Positions 1 through 8,747 of a stretch of 64,000 nucleotides of DNA are shown piece by piece (the stretch's first letter is position 1; each line of letters opens with the position of its first letter). The translations under genes and the position numbers were made by a program. Source of the DNA: DASXUX01 sp036504595 (GTDB lineage: Bacteria > Planctomycetota > SZUA-567 > H5-PLA8); assembly GCA_036504595.1 (NCBI GenBank), contig DASXUX010000010.1, positions 310,001-374,000 on the forward strand. The letters run 5' to 3'. A model generated the notes under the pieces. That model had not been told where the DNA came from and searched no databases. It saw only the letters and a program-made list of their open reading frames with translations.

Positions 1-785
1 AGGTGATCGAGTCTCGACACCCCGACTTTAAGCGAGGCGAGTTCGTCGAAGGCCGCCTGGGCTGGCAGGAACTGGCGATCTCCGACGGAGAAGGACTTCG
101 CAAAGTAGACCCAAATCTCGGTCCGCTCTCCACCGCGCTGTACGTGCTGGGAATGCCGGGCATGACCGCATACTTCGCGTTCCTCGAAATTTGCCAGGCG
201 AAAGCCGGCGAGACCGTTGTCGTCTCCGGCGCAGGCGGGGCCGTCGGATCGCTTGTCGGGCAAATCGCGAAGATCAAGGGCTGCCGGGCGATCGGCATCG
301 CCGGATCAGACGAGAAGATCAAGGCGTTGACAACGGAGTTCAACTTCGACGGCGGCTTCAACTATAAGACCGGACCCGATTATGTCGCGCGGCTGAAAAC
401 GCTTTGCCCGCGAGGCGTGGATGTTTACTTCGATAATGTCGGCGGAGCGATTTCGGATGCGGTCCTGCAGGTGCTCAATCCCAGAGCGCGGATCGCCGTG
501 TGCGGCCAGATCTCTCAATACAACCTTCAGGCTCCGGAGCCGGGCCTGCGCGTGCTGCCCATCCTGCTGGCTTGCCAGGCGCGCGCCGAAGGATTCATGG
601 TTTATCAGTTTGCTGATCGCTTTCCGGAAGGCATCCGGCAAATGTCCCAGTGGATCAAAGAAGGAACGCTGCACTATCGGGAGCACATCATTGAGGGCCT
701 TGAAAACGCGCCGCGCGCGTTTATCGGCATGCTGACCGGCGAAAATATTGGCAAGCAGTTGGTGAAAGTCGCCGACCCAGAGTAG
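1..785 (+). CDS. NADP-dependent MDR-family oxidoreductase (CurA/YncB-like), 5' truncated
   Basis: The frame is open at the left edge, so the true start lies outside the window. The visible 260 residues match the C-terminal three quarters of zinc-independent medium-chain reductases (about 335-345 residues) that reduce enone or alkenal double bonds with NADPH. SGAGGAVGS (visible residues 75-83) is the dinucleotide-binding glycine motif at the start of the Rossmann fold. It is preceded by GMPGMTAYF, typical of the CurA/PTGR branch, and followed by the family-typical VDVYFDNVGG. No catalytic-zinc ligands are seen. The protein is probably a cytoplasmic detoxification enzyme; the substrate cannot be told. 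It converges on the DUF1080 gene. Confidence 0.85.
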   Translation, partial: VIESRHPDFKRGEFVEGRLGWQELAISDGEGLRKVDPNLGPLSTALYVLGMPGMTAYFAFLEICQAKAGETVVVSGAGGAVGSLVGQIAKIKGCRAIGIAGSDEKIKALTTEFNFDGGFNYKTGPDYVARLKTLCPRGVDVYFDNVGGAISDAVLQVLNPRARIAVCGQISQYNLQAPEPGLRVLPILLACQARAEGFMVYQFADRFPEGIRQMSQWIKEGTLHYREHIIEGLENAPRAFIGMLTGENIGKQLVKVADPE

Positions 786-876
786 GAGCGCTGAACCGCC
801 AGGACGCGAGCCATCCGGGACTCCAGGACTTCTATGGTCCTGTTTCGCCTGGTTTGGCCGGCGTCTTGGCGGTTCT

Positions 877-1881
877 CTATTTCTTTTCCACAAGCCAAAT
901 GTTCCGGAACAAAATCGGCAAGCCGTGGGCCTGTAAATAGAAGCCGGCCGGTTCCGCGCTTTCGGGTGTTCCGCCCGGCGTGGAGCCCTTGATATCAACG
1001 TTGTCGAGAATGACGGTGCCGTTGAAATTTACGGTACACTTGGCCAGCTTCGTCTTCTTGCCATCTTCCCAGCGCGACGCCGTGAAATCGATGTCATACG
1101 ACTGCCAACTCAGCGGCGGGTAGCACATGTTGATCTTGGGCGTGACTTGAGCGTACAGCACGCCGCAATCGTGGTCGCGCTCGATGACGCCGAACGAATC
1201 GAGCAACTGAATCTCATAATGCTGCTGCAAATACACGCCGCTGTTCGGCCGCTGCCCGATGCCTTGCGTCCACGGCACATACGAAATCATAAATTCCAGA
1301 TGCAGGGTGTAATCCTGGAACTTGCGCTTCGTCGTCGCGCCGGGGCCCAGCAAGTTTCCCGGCCAGAGCTTCGCGCCGGTCCACTCGTCGATATTGCTTC
1401 CGTCAAAAAGAACGATTGCGCCCGCCGGCGGCTTGGCGCCCATCGTGGGGCTCGTCCGTTCCACGCGCTTGAGCTCAAACTTCATGCCCGCGTCGGTCGT
1501 GCCGCTAAGCACCTTACCGTCCACCGTTCCTTTGTAGACCTGATCGATGACGACTTTGTCGCCGTCGAGCTTCGAGTCCGTCGGGACCGCCGCGTCGGTG
1601 CTCGGAGCCTTTTGGATGATCGTTTTGCCGTCCCAGCCATCGCCCGGCAATCCGCCGCCGTAAAACATCGTGCGGAAATTCCCGCCGCTCAGCGCGCGCA
1701 CTTGAGCGCCCAGCTTCAGCTTCGTCCCATCGGCTTGAGTGACCTCGCCGCTGTACTCGCCCTGAAATTTGAAGTCCGCATCAGCCTGTGCCGGATCGGT
1801 GCAGAACGTCTGGCCCTTCGGCGGCTCAGCCCCGAATGCGGTGCCAATGGAGACCGCGATAGCAAGCAGAACGAAGCGCAT
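877..1881 (-). CDS. Secreted DUF1080 (3-keto-disaccharide hydrolase-like) protein
   Basis: 334 residues. The first 18 (MRFVLLAIAVSIGTAFGA) form a signal peptide. Residues about 20-140 are a small extra domain I do not recognise. Residues about 155-334 are a DUF1080 concanavalin-like sandwich, marked by IVLFDGSNIDEWTG near its start and NSGVYLQQHYEIQLLDS later. Some DUF1080 members hydrolyse 3-keto-glycosides, and the neighbouring Gfo/Idh/MocA oxidoreductases are the enzyme type that makes 3-keto sugars, so a shared sugar pathway is plausible but inferred. The start is supported by GGAGAAAA just upstream of the ATG. Confidence 0.8.
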   Translation of the reverse strand: MRFVLLAIAVSIGTAFGAEPPKGQTFCTDPAQADADFKFQGEYSGEVTQADGTKLKLGAQVRALSGGNFRTMFYGGGLPGDGWDGKTIIQKAPSTDAAVPTDSKLDGDKVVIDQVYKGTVDGKVLSGTTDAGMKFELKRVERTSPTMGAKPPAGAIVLFDGSNIDEWTGAKLWPGNLLGPGATTKRKFQDYTLHLEFMISYVPWTQGIGQRPNSGVYLQQHYEIQLLDSFGVIERDHDCGVLYAQVTPKINMCYPPLSWQSYDIDFTASRWEDGKKTKLAKCTVNFNGTVILDNVDIKGSTPGGTPESAEPAGFYLQAHGLPILFRNIWLVEKK

Positions 1882-2238
1882 GATTTTCTCCTTTAGAATC
1901 TAAAGGTAGATACACCGCGCCACAGCGTAGTGCATTTCGCTGGATTGCGCGCCTGGACAATGAGCAAACGCAAGTCTGCAGTGGATTTCGCTGAACGCAG
2001 CGCAAGAAAGGTCGCAAGCCCGGCTAAAGCCGGCTGAGCGGAATTGGAAAAGCGGCTCCCCACCACCTGAAGGTGGTGGCAAGCAACGGCCCAGAAGCCG
2101 CCTAAAGGCGGCTGGGAACTCGGTGGCGCCGGGGCACAATTCGAAGCGGTTGGCTGAGGATTCGATCGCGTAGGGCGCTCATCGACATGCACTAGCGATC
2201 ATGTCATCGCGCGGTGTAAACCTATCTGGAGGCCCATA
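1882..2238. other. Intergenic region with hairpin repeats, no gene seen
   Basis: This 357-base gap lies between divergent genes (DUF1080 leftward, Gfo/Idh rightward). Open frames in it have no plausible protein character. It holds three perfect short palindromes described separately. The right end carries the Shine-Dalgarno GGAGG for the gene starting at 2239. No confident promoter could be picked. Confidence 0.6.
2019..2113. repeat. Cluster of three CT-RA-AG core hairpins
   Basis: Three perfect palindromes share a central CT-RA-AG core but have unrelated outer stems. At 2020-2033 CCGGCT pairs with AGCCGG across AA. At 2060-2079 CCACCACCT pairs with AGGTGGTGG across GA. At 2096-2113 AGCCGCCT pairs with AGGCGGCT across AA. 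A fourth copy lies at 27578-27597. Confidence 0.8.
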
Positions 2239-3777
2239 ATGACCAATCAACCTGCATCAACGAACCCCAGAGCATCACGCCGCGAATTTCTGAACACCGC
2301 CGCGGTGGCAGCCGCCGCCGTCACGCTTATTCCGCGCTTCGCGCTCGGTGGGCCCAAGAAGGTCGGGGCAAACGAGAAGATCAACCTGGCGTACATCGGC
2401 TGCGGAACACAAGGCTTTCGCCAGATGATTCAGGCGCTGGAAAAGACCGACATCAACATCATCGCCGTCTGTGATCCCAACCGCGGCAGCGACGATTATC
2501 CCGATTACGGCGGCGACGAACTCAACAACAAGATCCGCAAGTTCCTCAACGACCCGCAGTGGGCCAAAGGCGCAAAGGGAGCGCTCTGCGGCCGCGAACC
2601 GGGCAAGCAGATCGTCAATCGCTACTACTCGTCGAAAGGCCGCCCCGCGGAGTGCCGCGCGTACGCCGATTACCGCGAGCTCCTGTCAAAAGAGAAAGAC
2701 CTGGACGCCGTCTACATCATGACGCCCGACCATTTGCACGGCGTGGTTGCGATCGCGGCGATGAAGGCTGGCAAGCACGTCATCACGCACAAGCCCATCG
2801 CGAACGTCTTGGACGAAGTGCGGACCGCTCGAAATGTGGCGAAGGAAACCGGCGCGGCCACGCAGGTGTTCTGCGCCGCCGGCCAGACGAGCACGCCCAC
2901 GATCTGCGAATGGATCAACGCGGGCGCAATTGGCAGCGTGCGCGAAGTCCACAACTGGTCCACGCGACCGTTCTGGCCGCAAGGGATGACCGAAGCGCCC
3001 ACCGGCAGGGACGCCGGCGCTACCGGCAGCGTTCCGATTCCCGAAGGCTTCGACTGGAATCTCTGGCTTGGCCCCGCCGCCGACCGCCCGTATCACCCCG
3101 CGTACACGCACTCGGTCTTTCGAGGCTGGTTCGACTTCGGCACCGGCGCGCTCGGCGACATGGGCCACTACAGCTTTCACCAGATCTTCGAGGTGCTCAA
3201 GCTCGGCTCGCCCATTTCCGTCGAAGCCAGCCGCAGCCAGTTCTGGAAGATCGAAGGCTACCGCTGGCGCAAGCAGCCGCAGGACATCGCCTATCCGCAG
3301 GCCTCCGCCATCCGCTGGGAATTCCCCACGCGCGGCCCGTTGCCGCCGGTGGCTCTGCATTGGTATGATGGCGGCATGCGTCCGCCGCTGCTGGCCGAGT
3401 TGGAAGCCGACGGCGAAGCGATGCCGGACGAAGGCATGCTGTTCGTGGGCGACAGCGGCAAACTGCTGGCTGGTTTCACCGGCGACAAGCCGCGCCTGAT
3501 CCCGAAAGCGAAAATGACGGCTTTCACGCCGCCGCCCCAATCCCTTCCCCGCCCCATCGACGAACTCGAACAGTTCATCCGTGCCTGCCGCGGCGGAGTT
3601 CCCTCCGACGCGAGCTTCGAAAACGCCTATCCCTTTGCCGAAACGATCCTGCTCGGCACGATCGCTCTGCGCGTGAACAAGAAGCTGCTTTGGGATGCAA
3701 CGAAGGCAGAGTTCGCAAACTCGAAGGAAGCCAACGCCCTGAAGTTCCGCAAGAACCGCGCAGGGTGGGAAGCGTGA
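2239..3777 (+). CDS. Tat-exported Gfo/Idh/MocA family oxidoreductase
   Basis: 512 residues. SRREFL at residues 13-18, followed by an alanine-rich hydrophobic stretch, is a twin-arginine signal, so the protein is probably exported folded with its cofactor. Residues about 48-62 (NLAYIGCGTQGF) begin the NAD(P)-binding Rossmann fold. The C-terminal half is the alpha/beta substrate domain with FDWNLWLGPA and GTGALGDMGHY. The usual EKP motif of the family reads HKP here (GKHVITHKPIAN), a change common in exported members. Residues about 254-263 (TGRDAGATGS) are encoded by a partial GCCGGC-type repeat that looks like an in-frame insertion. GGAGG precedes the ATG. Substrate unknown, likely a sugar or inositol. 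Confidence 0.85.
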   Translation: MTNQPASTNPRASRREFLNTAAVAAAAVTLIPRFALGGPKKVGANEKINLAYIGCGTQGFRQMIQALEKTDINIIAVCDPNRGSDDYPDYGGDELNNKIRKFLNDPQWAKGAKGALCGREPGKQIVNRYYSSKGRPAECRAYADYRELLSKEKDLDAVYIMTPDHLHGVVAIAAMKAGKHVITHKPIANVLDEVRTARNVAKETGAATQVFCAAGQTSTPTICEWINAGAIGSVREVHNWSTRPFWPQGMTEAPTGRDAGATGSVPIPEGFDWNLWLGPAADRPYHPAYTHSVFRGWFDFGTGALGDMGHYSFHQIFEVLKLGSPISVEASRSQFWKIEGYRWRKQPQDIAYPQASAIRWEFPTRGPLPPVALHWYDGGMRPPLLAELEADGEAMPDEGMLFVGDSGKLLAGFTGDKPRLIPKAKMTAFTPPPQSLPRPIDELEQFIRACRGGVPSDASFENAYPFAETILLGTIALRVNKKLLWDATKAEFANSKEANALKFRKNRAGWEA

Positions 3778-3841
3778 CGATTGGGATTGAACCGGCGGCT
3801 TTTTCCAATCCGCAATCCGAAATCCGCAATCGATTAACCCC

Positions 3842-3869
3842 TTGTACCACAAGGAAAAAGGGATATTCT
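3842..3869 (+). promoter_or_regulatory. Candidate sigma-70-type promoter for the HEAT/TPR gene
   Basis: TTGTAC (3842-3847) and TATTCT (3864-3869) are separated by 16 bases and lie about 35 bases upstream of the 3904 start. The same TTGTAA-16-TATTCT arrangement occurs at 23504-23531. Confidence 0.4.
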
Positions 3870-3903
3870 TTCTGGGCCCATTTTCTCTCGGGAGGGGTCG
3901 GTG

Positions 3904-5061
3904 ATGGTCTCTGCGCGTTGGCTATGGTCTGTGTTGGCGATCGGCGTTCTTGCCGGTCCGGCGCTCGCGTTGAATGAAGAGACGCCGGCATTCGACAAGG
4001 GCGAGAAAGACGACCTGAAGAACGGTTACAACTACAAAGTTCGCGACGAGAAGAAGGACAAGGACAGCAAGAAGAAGAAAGACAGCCAGAAGCTCCGCGC
4101 CGCCAACTACCACCTCAAGAACCTGAAAGACCCGGACCCGGAAGTGCGCTCCTCATCCGCCGAAATGCTCGGCATCCTCGGAGCCGTGACGGCCGTGCCG
4201 GAATTGATCGACATGCTGCGGCCCGGGCGCGAAGACAAGATCATGGTCTTGCTCTCGGTGCACGGCGCGCTGGTGCGCATTACCGGCAAGAATTTCGGCC
4301 ATAAGAACTACGACCAATGGCAGAGCTGGTGGCTCAAAGAGAAAGAAGAATTCACCAAGAAAGCCGAAACCGGCCCCGACGAACAAGCCAAAATCGCCGC
4401 CGTGTATCACAACACGACCGGCTTGGAATACCTCCGCGCAGGTCAACTTGTCGCCGCTGAGCAGCAGTTCCTGATGGCCGTAGACCGCGATCCGACGATT
4501 CCCGACTACAAAAACAACCTGGGTCTGGCCGTTATGAAGCAGGGCCGATTCCTCGATGCGATGGAATACTTCAAGGAAACCATCGGCCAGAATCAAGATC
4601 TACCGCAGCCCTACATGAACACGGGCCGCTGCTACGCCGGCATGAACAAAAGCATTGAAGCGGAGGCGTGGTTCAAGAAGGCGATGGATCACGACAAAGA
4701 AGGCCGCCTGTGGGAAAATTACTGGATGATCGGCCGCCAGCACTTGCAGCGCGGCGAATGGAAAGACGCGTACGAATACCTGGACTCCGCGCGCATTAAA
4801 GCCGAGAAACTGGGCGTGCATGATCCGTCCCTGCACAAGGACATCGCGATTACCCACTTCGGCATGGACCAGTACCACTCGGCCTGGAAGGAAATCAAGA
4901 ACGTCGAAACGCTGGGCTATCAGTGCGACCCGGGCTTCGTCGCCAAAGTCAAAAAGATGCTCAAAGATGCCGGCGTAGACGCCGAAGCCGAAGACAAACT
5001 CGCCCGGGACGTCCAGCGCGGCACGACCGACGACGACAAACTGGCTAAGAAAGAACGATAA
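3904..5061 (+). CDS. Exported HEAT-repeat and TPR protein
   Basis: 385 residues. An N-terminal hydrophobic signal (ending near GPALAL) is followed by a charged Lys/Asp-rich linker (DEKKDKDSKKKKDSQ). A HEAT-like repeat follows (residues about 70-120, SSSAEMLGILGAVTAVPELIDML) with the NFGHKNYDQWQSWW signature seen after such repeats in planctomycete proteins. Three to four tetratricopeptide repeats occupy residues about 175-340. It is probably a periplasmic scaffold; no catalytic motif is visible. ATG 3904 is preferred over the adjacent GTG 3901 because the GGAGGGG at 3891-3897 is better spaced for it. Confidence 0.75.
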   Translation: MVSARWLWSVLAIGVLAGPALALNEETPAFDKGEKDDLKNGYNYKVRDEKKDKDSKKKKDSQKLRAANYHLKNLKDPDPEVRSSSAEMLGILGAVTAVPELIDMLRPGREDKIMVLLSVHGALVRITGKNFGHKNYDQWQSWWLKEKEEFTKKAETGPDEQAKIAAVYHNTTGLEYLRAGQLVAAEQQFLMAVDRDPTIPDYKNNLGLAVMKQGRFLDAMEYFKETIGQNQDLPQPYMNTGRCYAGMNKSIEAEAWFKKAMDHDKEGRLWENYWMIGRQHLQRGEWKDAYEYLDSARIKAEKLGVHDPSLHKDIAITHFGMDQYHSAWKEIKNVETLGYQCDPGFVAKVKKMLKDAGVDAEAEDKLARDVQRGTTDDDKLAKKER

Positions 5062-5071
5062 GCGTTGGTGC

Positions 5072-6094
5072 TTAGAGCGCGACCACCTGCCCGCTCTTGA
5101 TCGACCGCTCCTCAGCCTCGCAAATCTCGACGGCGCTCATCCCGTCCTGAGCCGTCACGATGCTCGGGGGACGGCCAGCCGCGATCGAGTCAATCAAGTG
5201 CTGAAGCTCGCCCATGTAGCCATCGGCTCCGCTGATCGAAAGCGTCTGCGGCGTCTGGCCCGTCTGGAAAAGCCGGAATGCCTCGGCGCCGCGGGCCGAA
5301 TCGAAATCGACAGTCGCGTTCTCGAAAATCACTTTGAACGACATGCTGAAGCCATAGCCATCGCTCATGACCCAGCCGCCCTCGGCGCTCACCGCCACAT
5401 CGCCAGCGACGACGTATTGCGCAAGCACGTGATCGATCGCGCCGCTGACCAAAGTAAACCCGCGCGCAAAAACCGCCTTGGGCCGCCCGAAAGCGTACTG
5501 CACGAAATCCGCATCGTGAATGTGCATGTCCAGCAGTGCGCCGCCGGATTTCTCACCGTTCAGGAAATGCTCGCGGCCCCACACCGGCCTTTCGCCCACG
5601 CGCCGGAACACCGCCGACAACACGCGGCCGTAGCGCTTCGAATCAATCGCGTCCTTGAGCCAGCAGTACTCCGGAATAAAGCGCACGCACATCGCCGGCA
5701 TGAAGTATCCCTTGGCGCTCGCGGCCGCCTGCACGATCTCGCGGCATTGCGCCGCTGTGCGAGCCATCGGCTTCTCGCAGACGACGTGCTTGCCGGCCTT
5801 CAGCGCCGCAACGGAGAGCTTCACATGCGCCAGCGTCGGCACGCACAAATCGATCAAGTCGATGGAGGGATCTGCAAGGAGATCGTCGAGATTCTTCGTC
5901 GCCTTGACCTGCGCCATGTCGAGCTTCAGCGGCTCCGGCGCGCCGAAATTCCCGGTGATGTCCGACAGATCGCCATCCACGGGCAGCCGCACCGCGTCGC
6001 AGATCGCCGCCAGCCGCACGTTCTCCAGCTTGCGATAAGCCTTGATGTGCGTCACGCCCATGAAGCCCAGGCCGACCACAGCGACATTGATCAT
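5072..6094 (-). CDS. Gfo/Idh/MocA family oxidoreductase (cytoplasmic)
   Basis: 340 residues, no signal peptide. VAVVGLGFMGVTHIKAY at the N-terminus is the Rossmann nucleotide-binding motif, and GKHVVCEKPMARTAAQC carries the classical EKP motif with the catalytic-site lysine. HDADFVQYAFG and the beta-sheet C-terminal domain complete the fold. Length and motifs are standard for NAD(P)-dependent sugar or inositol dehydrogenases. It converges on the HEAT/TPR gene with only 10 bases between stops. GGAGAGGG precedes the ATG. The substrate cannot be assigned. Confidence 0.85.
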   Translation of the reverse strand: MINVAVVGLGFMGVTHIKAYRKLENVRLAAICDAVRLPVDGDLSDITGNFGAPEPLKLDMAQVKATKNLDDLLADPSIDLIDLCVPTLAHVKLSVAALKAGKHVVCEKPMARTAAQCREIVQAAASAKGYFMPAMCVRFIPEYCWLKDAIDSKRYGRVLSAVFRRVGERPVWGREHFLNGEKSGGALLDMHIHDADFVQYAFGRPKAVFARGFTLVSGAIDHVLAQYVVAGDVAVSAEGGWVMSDGYGFSMSFKVIFENATVDFDSARGAEAFRLFQTGQTPQTLSISGADGYMGELQHLIDSIAAGRPPSIVTAQDGMSAVEICEAEERSIKSGQVVAL

Positions 6095-6218
6095 CCGTGT
6101 GTCCCTCTCCAGTCCATTCAGCTATAGCAGGTGCCTTGAGGATATATCGTAAGGATTCGCCGCCGATGTGAAAGGTAAAAGAGTAACGCAATACGGAACC
6201 CGACCGCGACGATTGCCT

Positions 6219-6995
6219 TTACCTCCCCCACACCGTCTGCACCAGTTCGGGCAGAATCTCGCCGGACTTTCCGCGCAGGCTATACGTCGCGCTTTCGGTC
6301 AGCGCGGTTTCCTCCGGATTGATCTCGATGACGATCCCGCCGCGCGCCAGCGCCAGCATCGGCAGCGACGCCGCGGGATGCACCACCGACGACGTCCCGA
6401 TCGAGAAAAACACGCTGGCGTTCTCGCTGGCTGCAAAACTCGCTTCGAGCGCGCTCCGCGGCAGCATTTCCCCAAACCAGACCACGTCCGGCCGCAGCAG
6501 TCCGTTGCAGCGCGGGCAGCGCGCCAACCCGTCCGCGTCCGTCTGCCATTCGGCGACCAGCAAGTCGTCGATCGAACATTTCACGCGGCTGATGTTGCCG
6601 TGCAGTTCGATCACGTTCTGGCTGCCCGCGCGCTGATGGAGCCCGTCAACGTTCTGCGTGATCAGAGTAAAGCTGCTATGGGTGGTGCCGGCGTCCCTGC
6701 CGGCCGGCACGGAGGCCGGCGCTACCCGTTTCTCCATTTCCACCAAAGCCATGTGCCCCGGGTTGGGCGAAACGCTGAGCACCTTTTCGCGACGGTACGC
6801 ATACCAGTCCCACACGCGCCGCGGATTGCGCTGAAACGCTTCCGGCGTGGCCAGTTCCTGCGGATTGAACGATGCCCACAGGCCCGTCTGAGCGTCGCGA
6901 AACGTGGGCACGTCGCTTTCGGCCGATACTCCCGCGCCCGTCAGAGCGACGATCTTGTTCGCTGTGCGAATCCGCTCCAGCATTTCTGTGTCCAT
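6219..6995 (-). CDS. cobB: NAD-dependent protein deacylase, sirtuin class III (CobB-like)
   Basis: 258 residues from ATG 6995. NAD-binding GAGVSAESDVPTFRD, the TQNVDGLHQRAG segment and the catalytic histidine in ELHGN are intact. WDWYAYRREK supplies the Y-x-x-R pair that marks sirtuins favouring succinyl/malonyl-lysine. The zinc site has Cys in VKC and CPRC; the second Cys of the first pair is absent, as in E. coli CobB. Between the helix ending MEKR and the strand starting FTLITQ lie about 15 extra residues (VAPASVPAGRDAGTT) encoded by a palindromic repeat. This looks like an in-frame insertion into a surface loop. An upstream in-frame start exists, but ATG 6995 fits family alignment better. 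Confidence 0.88.
   Translation of the reverse strand: MDTEMLERIRTANKIVALTGAGVSAESDVPTFRDAQTGLWASFNPQELATPEAFQRNPRRVWDWYAYRREKVLSVSPNPGHMALVEMEKRVAPASVPAGRDAGTTHSSFTLITQNVDGLHQRAGSQNVIELHGNISRVKCSIDDLLVAEWQTDADGLARCPRCNGLLRPDVVWFGEMLPRSALEASFAASENASVFFSIGTSSVVHPAASLPMLALARGGIVIEINPEETALTESATYSLRGKSGEILPELVQTVWGR
6681..6726. repeat. GCCGGC palindromic element inside cobB
   Basis: Two near-inverted halves meet around 6703: GGTGGTGCCGGCGTCCC on the left mirrors GGAGGCCGGCGCTACC on the right. It is read in frame in the sirtuin and is the same family as copies at 13234-13293, 36764-36817 and 61917-61942. Confidence 0.8.
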
Positions 6996-7142
6996 GCGCG
7001 CAAGCCTACCGGCGCATGGACGCGCAGACAATACCTGGCCGGCGCTTTTCTACCCGCCTGGTCCGCGGGAGGCATTTTGTATTTACCTCCCGCGGCAAAT
7101 GTGTACGCTTTTGTTCTGTATTCAACACTCGGGGGCATCGTG

Positions 7143-8708
7143 ATGCCGATCACCGTGCGTTGTGCGTGTGGAAGGGAACTCTCCGTCGGCGAGGAGCTTG
7201 CCGGAAAGACAGGCAAGTGTCCTTCTTGCGGAATGGAACTGAAGATCGAAGTCCACCGCCAGACGCACGTGCTGACGGCCCGCAAGGCCAATCCGTTCGC
7301 CCCCGAATTCAGCGCTCCGGCGCGCCCATCTCAGCCAGCCGTGGTTCAGAAATCCTCGCAGTCGCTACCGCTCCAAGCGACCGTGGCTGCGCCGGTCGCC
7401 AGAGTCAACCCGTTCGAACTTCCCGATTTCAGCACGCCCACACCCGCCGCCCATGCCGGCTCAAGCCACCCGCCACAGCCTTCCGCGCTCGAAAAGCCGC
7501 GGCTGCCCGCGCTGCCTAAACAAGGCGCTGCCGTTGCCGTCCGGACACAGACAACCCTCGCGCTGCCTCCGCGGAAGAAAGTGAGCCCGTTGCTGGAACT
7601 GCGCCACTTGCTGTTGATCGTCGCGATGGTGCCGCTGGGGCTGTCGCTATTTCAGTCCCGCGACGACGTCGAAGAACGCTTGCGAAAGAGCCTGGCGCCG
7701 CTGAAGGAAAAAACGGAGGCGGAGGCCAAGAAGAACAAGTCTGGCAAGACACTCGCGTCGAAGAAGGTGGTTTCGAGTAAGGCCAAGCCAAAGCCGATTC
7801 AGGAGGACGAGGAATCTGTCGATCAAGAGGTCGCCGAGCTCGAGCAGGCGCACCGGGGCGACATTTTTTCTCTGCTTCCGGACCACAAGATTGAAGGCGC
7901 TTTTTTGCCGCGTGACACGCACGCCCATTGGTTCTACGCAATGCTTTCGGCCGCGATTTTCCTGGCCATCATTGTCTTCCTCTTTCCCGTGGGAAACGCG
8001 CGCCCCTCACGCCTCGTGCTAGGAGGCATTTTCACCGGCGTCGTCGGAATCATCCTGCTCCTGATCCTTCAGTTCCTTGCCATCATCTCCACCTCGTTTA
8101 CGATCCGGGGCGGAGGAAAGGGCGCCATCCTGCTGATTATCCTGCAGGCGATCGGTTACTCCTACCGCGCTGCCCTGGACCCCACCAATGGCTTCGTGGC
8201 CAGCGTTCTCGGATTCACTTTCGGCGTCGGCCTGTGCGAGGAACTAACCAAGGCCATTCCGCTGTTCTGGTATGGGAAGAAGCTGGGCTGGCGCGAAGCC
8301 TGCGTTTGGGGCATGGCTTCCGGCGTAGGCTTCGGCGTCTCTGAAGGCATCACGTACTGCGCCGACTACTACAACGGCATCACCGGCGTCGATATTTATG
8401 TCATCCGCTTCGTCTCCTGTGTGGCCCTGCATGCGGTCTGGGCCGCGGCCGTTGGCGTCGCGATGGTGCGCATCCTCGAAACTGACAAAAGCAGCGAAGG
8501 CAGCGCGGCCTGGGCTCTGCTGGGACTGAGAATTCTCTGGGTGCCGATGGTGCTGCATGGCCTATATGACACGCTCCTTAAGAAGGACATGCCTGGAGCG
8601 GCCTTCATCTGTGCGCTGGTCAGTTTCGGCTGGCTGGCTTACCAGATGGAACGCGCTTTGATGAGTGAAGAGCGCGCACAACGAAAGGCGCTGCTTGCGT
8701 CCGCATAA
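7143..8708 (+). CDS. PrsW-family intramembrane metalloprotease with N-terminal zinc ribbon
   Basis: 521 residues. Residues about 7-30 (CACGRELSVGEELAGKTGKCPSCG) form a C-x-C / C-x2-C zinc ribbon common at the N-terminus of planctomycete membrane proteins. A Pro/Ala-rich linker, a first membrane segment (LLLIVAMVPLGLSLF) and a Lys/Glu-rich stretch follow. The C-terminal 270 residues are a multi-span membrane domain with the PrsW hallmarks: EELTK in the third conserved segment, the His of VALHAVWAAAVG, and the His/Asp of VLHGLYD. PrsW proteases cleave membrane substrates such as anti-sigma factors; the substrate here is unknown. A much longer open frame extends upstream but lies opposite cobB. 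ATG 7143 is chosen because the zinc ribbon begins there. Confidence 0.78.
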   Translation: MPITVRCACGRELSVGEELAGKTGKCPSCGMELKIEVHRQTHVLTARKANPFAPEFSAPARPSQPAVVQKSSQSLPLQATVAAPVARVNPFELPDFSTPTPAAHAGSSHPPQPSALEKPRLPALPKQGAAVAVRTQTTLALPPRKKVSPLLELRHLLLIVAMVPLGLSLFQSRDDVEERLRKSLAPLKEKTEAEAKKNKSGKTLASKKVVSSKAKPKPIQEDEESVDQEVAELEQAHRGDIFSLLPDHKIEGAFLPRDTHAHWFYAMLSAAIFLAIIVFLFPVGNARPSRLVLGGIFTGVVGIILLLILQFLAIISTSFTIRGGGKGAILLIILQAIGYSYRAALDPTNGFVASVLGFTFGVGLCEELTKAIPLFWYGKKLGWREACVWGMASGVGFGVSEGITYCADYYNGITGVDIYVIRFVSCVALHAVWAAAVGVAMVRILETDKSSEGSAAWALLGLRILWVPMVLHGLYDTLLKKDMPGAAFICALVSFGWLAYQMERALMSEERAQRKALLASA

Positions 8709-8747
8709 GGCGCGGCTCGTTCCTCAACCCTGCGCCATGGACTCGCT

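Noticed and set aside
1893..2192. Short open frames in the hairpin cluster upstream of DUF1080
   Set aside because: Their sequence is the translation of palindromic repeats and lacks a ribosome-binding site.
6168..7142. A 325-codon extension upstream of the PrsW gene
   Set aside because: It lies opposite cobB, is Arg-rich, and the PrsW zinc ribbon begins naturally at ATG 7143.
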